Source: Gryganskiella cystojenkinii (Eukaryota; Mortierellomycota; Mortierellomycetes; Mortierellales; Mortierellaceae). Taken from it: a stretch of DNA of 16,432 bases. Location of the stretch: positions 1 to 16,432 of the forward strand of contig JAAAIG010000844.1 of the NCBI GenBank assembly GCA_015852425.1. Direction: 5' to 3'. The translations under genes and the position numbers were made by a program. This document shows, in pieces, positions 8,723 through 16,432 of this stretch (the first letter of the stretch is position 1; the number at the start of each line of letters is the position of its first letter). A model generated the notes under the pieces. It worked only from the letters and a program-made list of their open reading frames with translations. It had not been told where the DNA came from and made no database searches.

Positions 8723-8765
8723 TGGGTCGCACCCACTGAAAACCATATTTATCTGATGGGTCGCA
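8723..8765. promoter_or_regulatory. Paired TGGGTCGCA elements, candidate regulatory site
   Basis: TGGGTCGCA occurs at 8723-8731 and again at 8757-8765, 34 bp apart start to start. The first copy is part of an interrupted palindrome TGGGT-CGC-ACCCA. The second is part of GATG-GGTCG-CATC. A TTATCT (GATA-type) site lies between them. Position in a divergent promoter plus repetition suggests a protein-binding site; the factor is unknown. Confidence 0.45.
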
Positions 8766-8929
8766 TCAAAAAAAAATCTGATAATGAATTTTTTTCTTCT
8801 TCTTTTCTCACACCACCCAACGACTCACCTCATCCTTTTTGAGAACTCCGACGCTTTGTCATTTACAGAGATTTTTTCATTTTGTGTGACTGTGTATTCT
8901 CTAATTGAATACACTCGGATGAAAGGCGC

Positions 8930-8944
8930 GTCCAGTCCAGTCCA
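8930..8944. repeat. Three GTCCA units in the divergent region
   Basis: GTCCA is repeated three times in tandem, about 200 nt before the NAA25 start. No function is evident. Confidence 0.6.
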
Positions 8945-9146
8945 GGAACAATTGTTGCTTGACTGTGTGTGGAGTAGAAGTGGTGGACTGAGTCTCTCTC
9001 ACTCTGTCAGTCTGTCCGTCCGTCTCCATTTCTGATCAAGGGTCTCCTGCTCTTCTACATTCACCTCCTTCTTAATATCCTCCAAGGACAGGATTCACAC
9101 CCTTCACAGGACACGTAAACAGGGACACACGGACTCCACATTCGCC

Positions 9147-12100
9147 ATGGCTTCCAACTCTGATCTTGACAGGAAGCTCAAGCCCATCTACGGTACACGA
9201 TTCTGGCTTTTATTGATTCAAACCTCTTGCCATCCAGGGAATCACTCTGTTGAACCAACACTCTTTTTTTAAATCTCGACTCGGAATAGATGCCATGGAG
9301 GTTGGCAACTACAGGGAAGGTATTCAGCTTTGCAACAAGGCCCTGAAGAAACAACCTGACCTTCATATCGCCAAGGTACCTGACAGACAGAACACCGTAC
9401 CTGCTTTTTGACTTTTTGACTTTTTTTGTTTGATGCTGACCTTTCTTACATCATGCTCTCCCTCTCTCTCTAGGCACTGAAAGCACTTGCCATGGAGCGT
9501 ACCGGAAAGATGAACGAAGGATTGTTGCTTTGCGATGAACTTCAGTGGGCTAAACCCACGGACGAGGCGACTTTGAGAACCATGTCGATGGTCTATCGAT
9601 CTGCTGGAAAGTGTAAGGCTCTTTCAAGTTGGTATCGGGAAACGTTCTGGGATCCAATATGAAAGAACAAATGAGTTACTCATGAGGAGCCTACTCTGTA
9701 TCGACTACTTATTTAGACGAGCCTATGATCAAGCTTTACGCGAACGCATCGAAGGCCAACCCCATGAACGAAAACCTGGGCACACAGTGGTTCATGTCTC
9801 TGGCTCGCGTTCTGGACTTTAAAGGACAGCAAATGGTAACGAAGACTACGACTACAGGCTGGTATCAACTGCGCGGCGATATGTGCAGCCACTTTTTTCT
9901 TGTCACCATCCTGACATTCGCATTTTGGATTCTTAATACAAACATTATAGGCTGCACTCCAACTCAACAAAAATTTCAAAAAGTCAAACTACATGTTCTG
10001 GGCGATCATGAGCATCACTCTCCAGGTATTTCACTGATCGTATTGTGAACTTGGCTTTCAGCTATAACAGATGCCGCGAAATTTTTGTGCAAATCTAACT
10101 TGCAAACTTCATCAATATATATATATATAGGGTCAGAATGTGCCTGCCGGTCAACCTAATATGATGTACCGTTTGGCTGAAGGAATGATGTCAAAGTTGA
10201 ACACTGAAGAAAAGGTCCAGACGATTGAAGGTATTACAGAGGATGTTGATCGGACCAGGCGATAGCTCTGCTGATGCATTTTCAATGTGAAAAAAACCTA
10301 ACAGGATATTTTTCTGATTCTGATACGAAAATAGAGCTTCAGCTTTACCTAATCATCCTGTTGGGTCAGAAAGATCGACACGCGGATGCTCTTGCACTTC
10401 TTGAGGGTGATATCGGAAAGAAGACAAAGGCTATCGAGAACGTTGAACTCCGTCATTTACGCATCGAGTTGTTGATCAACACAGGACGTTGGCAGGATGC
10501 TCGTCAAGCCACGAAAGATATTTTCCAGAACGTCAAGTACGGTTTTTCGATCGATTCCACAATTAGTACATGTCGTCAATAGGGGATTAACCATGCATTC
10601 TTCCTGCCCATCCCTTTTTGTAGCTCTGATGACTGGCGCACTATCCTCCAGTATTTTGATACCATCTTCCTCCCCGTTCAGGATGCAGACCTGAAGGACT
10701 CTGAAAATTTGGCAGAAGCTAGGGCATTCACGACCGAGTTGGTTCAAAACGAGACCAAGAACGCCAAGCGTGGACCTTTCCTGGCTCAGATCGAATTGGA
10801 GAAGCGTGTCCAGGAGAAGATTGGCGATAACAAGGCCAAGATTCTCGATCTTTTGGTGGCATACGTCGACAAGTTCGGATCCAAGACTTGTTGTTTCGAG
10901 GACCTTTCGGGATATGTCTCTGGTCTTGATAGCGAGGATGCGTCAAAGTTCTGCGGGCGATTGCGGGAGACCCACGGCGAGAAATCTGAGACCGTCAAGG
11001 ATATCTGCATTCAGATTAACATTGCGCGCTTTGAGCGCTTTACTGGCCAGCACTCGACGCTTTCTTCCACCCAAGCGATGGCCCTCGTCAACAAGTTCTG
11101 GAAACTTTACGAGGATGCCTTGCCTTTCGGTATGTGTGATCATAGTCCAATGAAAGGACAAAAATCGATGTGACCTTTTTGGCTCAAAAGATACATGGAT
11201 TAACTCTCTTGCTTTTTCGGCTGTTTTTCGTTTTTAGGAAAGGACTTGGAGCAGACTGAGCGCCAATACGGAGACGACTATGCCATCATGGCCGCTCATT
11301 TGTTGATTGATATTCACAAGGATACCAGTAAGAACAATATACCTCGCCTGATGTGCAACAGGACTGCTCCCTTTCATGTTCCCGTAATTAATCTCTCGCC
11401 TGCTTTATTTTTCTTGCTCCTTTGCAGAGTCCTACTTCCCCTTACTGAGCGCAATCTTTATTCTGGAACACGCGTTGGACGCTAGCAAGCACAACTACCA
11501 GATGAAGCTTGTCTTGATCAGAGTTTACGAGCTCTTGGGTACGTACAGTTGATCACCTTAACGCTGACTTTTTTCACTGAAAATTGAACATGGTATTCAC
11601 AAATGCCCTTTCATCCCCAACCGAATCGAACTACCAGGTGCCTACAACTGCGCTACAAACATTTACAACACGATGGGTATCAAGCATGTGCAGCACGACA
11701 CTCTCTCGCACTTTATCACAGACAGAGCCTCCAGTTTTGGACTCTTTGACGAGGGTCTCAGACAGCTCTACTCTGCTCACGAGATTTATCATAGCAATGA
11801 AGCCGAGACGCCTGAGATGATCTTGCAGGCGTACAAGTACTCTACGTTCTCCAAGGTAAATAGCGGTCGTGTCGCAGATGGAAAAGATGATGCATATTGA
11901 ACGACAATATTACCGTACTTATCACTGTTCACTAATGTCCTATTTTAGATGCACGAGTTTATCGAGTTCCAGGCAAAGCTGGAGAACTCGCTTCAAAAGA
12001 TGGTAGCCGACAGGGAGATGATCCGCCTTGAGTTTTTGAAGGAGGACTCGGTCAGTCGAGCTATTAACTGGCTTCAGGAGCTCGAGCTTGGCAACTTGAA

Positions 12101-13130
12101 ATATGATGGTAAGGGACTGAAATCATAAATTTTTCGATAGTTGTTACATCGCCTCTAACTCTTTTTCTTTCTTTCCTCATTTTTTTTTCGCAAACCAATA
12201 GAACAATTTTGTGAGTCAAGAATAGACAATCGCGATACGTCTGTGATGTTGAACTGGAACCCCAAGGACTCTGCCTCGGTCGAGGTCTTGACTCGGCCTG
12301 CTTGCCAGCTGAACCGTGTCTGGATGAACCTGTTCACGGTGATCCCTCGAATCCTGAAGCATATGGCGCATTTGAATCCTATCGATGCTGAATATGAAAA
12401 AGTAGTTGAGACTCTTGAGAAATTGACGACTGCTGGAGGTGATTCTTTGACAGAGGAGGAGACGAAGTTGGCCAAGATTATTTTCCATGCCGCCAAGGCC
12501 TTCCAGCGCCTATCAACCGCGATCGCGGATCAAAACAGCAACAGTGCCAACAAGGAGGAGCCTGCCAAGACCGCAGCTGCGGTCAAGGAGCTGTTGACAG
12601 CAGCCGGTGCGTTGTTAAAGCGCGAGTCTGTGAAATCAACAGGTGTTTTGCCCTGGCATACGTTCCATGGATTGACCACGACGGTCGAGACGGTCGCTTA
12701 TTTAAACATTGTGAACCAGTGTCTTCAAAACTTGATTGCGACCAAATCGGCCAAGAAAGCAACGTTCAAGTCTGTGAACTCTGTGATTCAGGACTTCATG
12801 ACCCAATGTCGCCAAGCCCTTCAGTCTGTTCAGACGGATGTCACTGCGTTGCGAAACGTGGTCAAGCCTGATCGAATCCGGTCTGGTTTGCTGTATGAGA
12901 TCTGTGATGGATCCGCGGTTGATTTCATCCGCTCTCCTGTAAGTGCTATTTCTCCTTTGCTTTTGGTGGTCCTTCGCCTTTTCGTTTTCGTATACTGATC
13001 TTTTTATCACTCTGCTTTCATCTTTTAGACGAACCAAGCTCTTATCGAGGAAAAGACACTGAAGATTGGAGCGAGTTGGATGAGCAGTCTTATCAACTTG
13101 CAACAGGAGGCTATCTCTAGACTTGTTTAA
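9147..13130 (+). CDS. NAA25: N-terminal acetyltransferase B (NatB) auxiliary subunit Naa25/Mdm20
   Basis: Naa25 is the large TPR-type scaffold that holds catalytic Naa20 at the ribosome; NatB acetylates nascent chains beginning Met-Asp, -Glu, -Asn or -Gln. Exons: 9147-9192, 9290-9375, 9474-9612, 9717-9835, 9951-10025, 10131-10230, 10335-10536, 10624-11129, 11238-11327, 11428-11538, 11638-11855, 11949-12108, 12202-12938, 13029-13130, giving 896 aa, between yeast Mdm20 and human NAA25 in size. The N-terminus reads DRKLKPIYDAMEVGNYREGI, then ALKALAMERTGKMNEG, like animal NAA25 (RRLRPIYD, KAIGLQRTGK). NSDDW at the exon 7/8 junction and the TPR-like helix pairs in the first third also fit. The ATG at 9147 has a good context (GCCATGG). 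The first seven exons are short (46-202 nt) and later ones longer. All junctions are GT-AG and in phase. NAA15 of NatA is the main alternative and fits less well. Confidence 0.95.
10115..10128 (+). repeat. (AT)7 tract at the acceptor of NAA25 intron 5
   Basis: Seven AT units directly precede the AG at 10129-10130 that ends intron 5 (10026-10130). The usual pyrimidine tract is replaced by alternating AT; the nearest pyrimidine-rich bases are at about 10106-10113. Confidence 0.9.
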
Positions 13131-13313
13131 AGTTAAAAGTGCATAAAGTCCACATGTGTATTAGAAGGATGAAAAACATTTGGTTTCGTGTATGTTACTA
13201 GGTTCGATGTATTTTATTTGAATCCCGTCGGTGTGGTGTGGTGTAAATGCGAAAGAGAGAACGACTGCAAGATAGTTGTAGCTTTTCTTCGATTATTTGG
13301 GATTGTAAGCCTC
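13131..13313. other. Convergent intergenic region, NAA25 / NCBP1 3' ends
   Basis: Only 183 bp separate the two stop codons, so the 3' untranslated regions of these genes probably lie close together or overlap. A-rich stretches (GCATAAAG near 13141 on the plus strand; CCAAATAATC on the minus strand near 13300) are possible poly(A) signals. No gene is seen. Confidence 0.55.
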
Positions 13314-16300
13314 TTAGTTCATTTCGACAGAACGCCCAATCTCCATCCGGCAAATCTCCTTAAAGATGTTGGTAATCCTCTCGTCCACGGCTGCGTCACC
13401 GTTGCCCGAAAAGACAATCGCCTCCAAAGTGTTGGAAAAGCTCGTGACCTCTTTGCTATACCGACGACCCAACTCCAAGAACCAACCGAGACCAATCTCC
13501 CACCAACGACTCGATTCCAAACTCTCGCCCGAGGACTCGATCGTTTGGATCTGCGCCTGGAGGACACTGACAAACTTTTGATACAAGGTCAAGAAGACCT
13601 CTTTTTGCTCGCGGTTTACAATTGACAATGTGTTTTGGACACCCTCCACGACCTCGACTGTTTGCGTTGGTGGATCAGCTATATTCAATTAGGAAATAGG
13701 AGAAGGAAAAATAAGAGAAGCGTGGTTAGCTTTCAATACAATATTTGAAAAGTCGTGTGTTTTTTTCGTATCTTCGAGTTACAACTTGATTCGTTTCGTT
13801 TACCTTCAACTCCCTTGCGGACCTCATCCAACTTATCCTTAACCTGAGCAACTCTGGAGATGACCTTGTTGAGCGTATTCTTGAGAATATCCCAGACAAA
13901 GCTACGGTGCCACTCCTTCTGCCAGACCTCGGGCTCAAAAACCCAGTTCACGATCGCGATGGCATCCACGACCCTGTAATTGAGCATCTTATCCAAAAGA
14001 ATTCCCATAAACTGCGTGTTGTTCCTCCAGAATTGGGCTACAATCTTAACCGTATGCAACTTGGCCTCAGGGGTAGAGTTCATCCTTTGTAAGATAGAGA
14101 GATAACGTTCAATCACGTTCAAGACGTGTGAGAACGATTTGGAGCCGAGCATGAGAACACACTCTGTGAACAACTCGCGGATGAAATCCTCGCGTTGAGT
14201 CGGTGTCAGATCCTCCAACCGGGGGGCGTTCTTCATACTCTCCAGCGTTTGTTCAATCATCTCGATCGAGTTCTTGGCGCGGAGAGAGTTCAACACGGCT
14301 GATGCCATGGCGTGGTATGGATGATCTATTGTGTGGTTGCAAAAAAACACAAATTTTTTAAACAGTTTTGTCAGATTCCAACCTCGCCACCATTTCAAAG
14401 AATGCAATATCCTCGCCAGTTTTCTTTCGTGGTTACCTGGCGATTCAAACTTCCACGCGGGTCCTGGTGCTTCTGAAGGCAAGAACTTTTGGAAGTCGTC
14501 AGGGATCGCCTCCTTGATACGCTCATAGTATGAAAGACGGATGGTCTTCTCCAGAGTCTCACGGATAAACACAGACTGAGAATGATCATCGGGAAGCTCC
14601 AAAACGCCAGACCTAATAGATACGGAATAAATTATTAGAGTCACACTTAACAACATTCTAACAGCATCAACCAACAGAACAGAACTCTCCTCCTCATTTT
14701 TTTTTCTTTTACCAGTCGTTCCAGTTCCAGAGGTAGGCAAAGTTACTCAAATGGTGACTCAGCCAGGTCCAGAATCGGTAAGCACACTCGACGTCCATGG
14801 AAGGGAGTCTCTCGTACAGTTTGTTAATCGCCTGAGCCAAGGCAGTGGGGAAAGAATCCGGGAAGGACTTGCAAATCTCGATAAGAAGCGAGGAGTAGTA
14901 CGCAGTCTTGAACTCGGGCTTTGGTAACCTGAACATCTCTGTAAAGATGACTTCGGCCATTAACTGATCAACAGACCATCCAGTTCCAGCAGGGGCCTCG
15001 GTTTCGGCTCCTCCCTCGCCCTTGACAGCGGCGGCGGCAGCATTCGGCACGCTCGAGTCCGAGAAAGTTCCGATGACGTACGAGTATTGAACCATGAACA
15101 GATACTTGGCGCACTCCTTGCGGTTGATCTCGAAAAGGCAGAGCACATCCGTCAAGTTATCATGCACAATAAAGTGAGCGATCGAATATGGGTCTGGGAG
15201 GGAGCTGTTTTGCTCGGTCTCGTCCTCCAAAAAGATCCTGAAGAGAGGTGCTGGCAAGAAGTAGCCGGTGTTTTCAGTGTGGACGGGGAAAGCGAATTCG
15301 GGCAGCTCGTGTTGCGAAGCCATACCAAGGACGGCGTCAAAAGTCTGGGAAGGTTTGATCAAAATTGGCACATCCCAATCATCCTTTTGCAAGTTCTGGA
15401 TCTGCTTCCACAGGAGAGTCAACGACTAATTGATCGGAAATTGTAGAGATTGTAGAGTGTGGTTAGTGCTCCATTTCCACAGAATCGTAAGTCTCGATCA
15501 ACAAAAGGCGTGCTGTTACTTGCCTCTTCCTGCACGTATGGGCATTGTTCATCCTTGAAAACTTTGGTGATCTCGAATCCCTCGATACTTTCTCCTTCCT
15601 CTCTCGCGAGCATGTACTCCTCAATCCTCTCCAGAATCTTTTCAAAGTCGTGGGGGTTACGATCGCGCATATCGGCCGCGCACCAGGGCAAAGTGGCAAG
15701 AACCATGAAAACTGCACAATCAGCTCGAGCCTAATGAAGAAGCGAAAAATAGCATATAAAAATCAGCGACAGCATCCACTAGATCAAGGCCCAAAAAAGT
15801 GCGAATGGGTGCCATACCCTGATGATAGTAGGTTCTTCCAGGACAGCCAAGAATTGGTTCATGACATTGAGCAGAGTCGTGGGCAAGATCACGTTCGAAT
15901 TGACGAGTTCTCCAAAGAAGCGCATAAGCAACTTGACATTCCTCCACTGGCTCTTGACCAAGGCCTCGCTGAGAAGCTCCGAGGCCATCGTTACGATCGT
16001 CTGTCCAGTCTCCACGTTCTTGGCGTTCAAAAGTCCAGTCAAGGTTCCGTAGATGGCAGACTTCATAGGAAGTTCCAGAATACTATTTAAACAGATCGAG
16101 GCATAGTTAGATCATAGTGTAGCTTGACAATGGGAAGGTTACTGTAGTCATGTCCATGCCTCTTGTCTCATACCAAGCCTTCAGTGACTTCAAAATGGTG
16201 GCTGAGTGCTTGGCGTAGTCGTTATCCAGAATTCCAGCAAGGGTGTTCAAGTTGGTCTCCAGTGTCGCTGTGATCTAGAATGTAGGAAATACGAGGAATA

Positions 16301-16432
16301 ATCGAATCAGACTCATTTCAAAAATCGACTGGTGAAATTTCGACTGCTGGTCTATCACAGGCGTGGCTCTTGTCTGTTACCTTGTCACCAACGCGAATGA
16401 TGAGTCCACCGAGACGCTTCTCAATATCGCCA
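13314..16432 (-). CDS. NCBP1: Nuclear cap-binding protein subunit 1 (CBP80), N-terminus beyond window
   Basis: CBP80 pairs with CBP20 to bind the m7G cap of nuclear RNA polymerase II transcripts and links capping to splicing, export and RNA quality control. Exons on the minus strand: 16432-16381 (partial), 16274-16174, 16082-15818, 15730-15524, 15425-14713, 14612-14437, 14325-13804, 13678-13314, giving 799 aa to the TAA. It starts in the first MIF4G region (EKRLGGLIIRVGDK), continues through TGLLNAKN, VLATLPW, LWKQIQNLQKDDW, AEVIFTEMF and SHHLSNFAYLWNW, then RLSYYERI and KSFSHVLNVIERY, and ends with a coiled-coil and MIF4G-like C-terminal part; this is the order in animal CBP80. Probably only the first few dozen residues are missing. 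An Ala/Gly/Glu-rich insert lies at about 14973-15071. The intron at 15426-15523 has a GC donor. The 3' end faces NAA25. Confidence 0.96.
14973..15071 (-). other. Low-complexity insert within NCBP1
   Basis: This segment of the largest NCBP1 exon encodes a stretch with AAAAA and Gly/Glu/Ala-rich residues, between MVQYSYV and MAEVIFTEMF. From memory of animal CBP80 the same place holds a shorter loop, so about 20-25 residues look inserted. It is in frame and exonic, with no splice signals at its edges. Confidence 0.6.
15426..15523 (-). other. GC-AG intron of NCBP1
   Basis: On the minus strand the exon ends VQEE at GAG|GCAAGT (GC at 15523-15522) and the next exon starts SLTLLW after an AG at 15427-15426. 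Animal CBP80 has the matching EEYLDCLW-type junction. The GT four bases downstream (GTAACA) would shift the frame and lead to a stop after about 16 codons. Confidence 0.88.

Larger units (their letters stand above)
8493..9146. promoter_or_regulatory. Divergent promoter region between the LRR gene and NAA25
   Basis: About 650 bp separate the predicted first exon of the leftward LRR gene from the NAA25 start at 9147. It must hold both promoters and the NAA25 leader. Visible elements are a purine-rich block (8493-8600, probably LRR leader), two TGGGTCGCA copies, GATA-type sites (TTATCT at about 8749, TGATAA at about 8779), an A9 run near 8770, GTCCA three times at 8930-8944, and a pyrimidine-rich NAA25 leader from about 8985 on. 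There is no clear TATA box. An 83-codon plus-strand ORF from 8784 looks fortuitous. Confidence 0.6.

Noticed and set aside
8784..9035. 83-codon plus-strand ORF in the divergent region
   Set aside because: Composition is Ser/Leu/Phe-rich from CT-rich leader DNA, no family resemblance, and it would lie in the NAA25 leader or promoter.
13190..13250. tRNA-like GGTTCGATG string
   Set aside because: No acceptor-stem pairing, D arm or anticodon arm can be formed around it.
1..16432. Mobile element, CRISPR array or defence system
   Set aside because: No terminal inverted repeats, transposase or reverse transcriptase motifs, regularly spaced repeats or nuclease genes were seen; the DNA is fully accounted for by four eukaryotic genes and short gaps.

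Overview
The window looks like a piece of a filamentous fungal nuclear genome. It holds four protein-coding genes, and three of them are broken by many short introns of 85-148 nt with fungal-type splice signals. Intron density, intron size and protein sequence fit an early-diverging lineage such as Mucoromycota (perhaps Mortierellales); this placement is an inference, not something the sequence proves. I see no mobile element, CRISPR array, tRNA, rRNA or prokaryotic feature.

Layout, left to right. Positions 1-306 are the leader and probable promoter of an ATG9 gene (307-4409, plus strand, 10 coding exons, 1040 aa). Tail-to-tail with it lies a gene for a leucine-rich-repeat (LRR) protein (4720-8244, minus strand, one uninterrupted 1174-codon reading frame), which has a probable intron in its 5' leader. 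A divergent promoter region of about 0.65-0.9 kb follows. Next comes the gene for NAA25/Mdm20, the auxiliary subunit of the NatB N-terminal acetyltransferase (9147-13130, plus strand, 14 coding exons, 896 aa). It converges on NCBP1/CBP80, the large subunit of the nuclear cap-binding complex (13314 to beyond 16432, minus strand, at least 8 coding exons, with the extreme N-terminus outside the window).

The genes do not form a pathway. Three are conserved housekeeping genes: autophagosome membrane supply, co-translational N-terminal acetylation, and capped-RNA processing and export. The order is convergent pair, divergent pair, convergent pair. The exon models were built by hand from conserved protein sequence plus donor, acceptor and phase. 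All 29 coding introns splice to a continuous frame, and the total lengths of the two complete intron-containing genes divide by three.

Points most worth a second look: two GC-AG introns with identical GAG|GCAAGT donors, each overlapping a GT donor 4 nt downstream that would cause an early stop; a cysteine module with a conserved-looking helix at the C-terminus of the otherwise low-complexity LRR protein; upstream ORFs in the ATG9 and LRR leaders; a repeated TGGGTCGCA element in the divergent promoter; and PLF/LLF motifs in the ATG9 N-terminal tail. I found no clearly undescribed multi-gene system.
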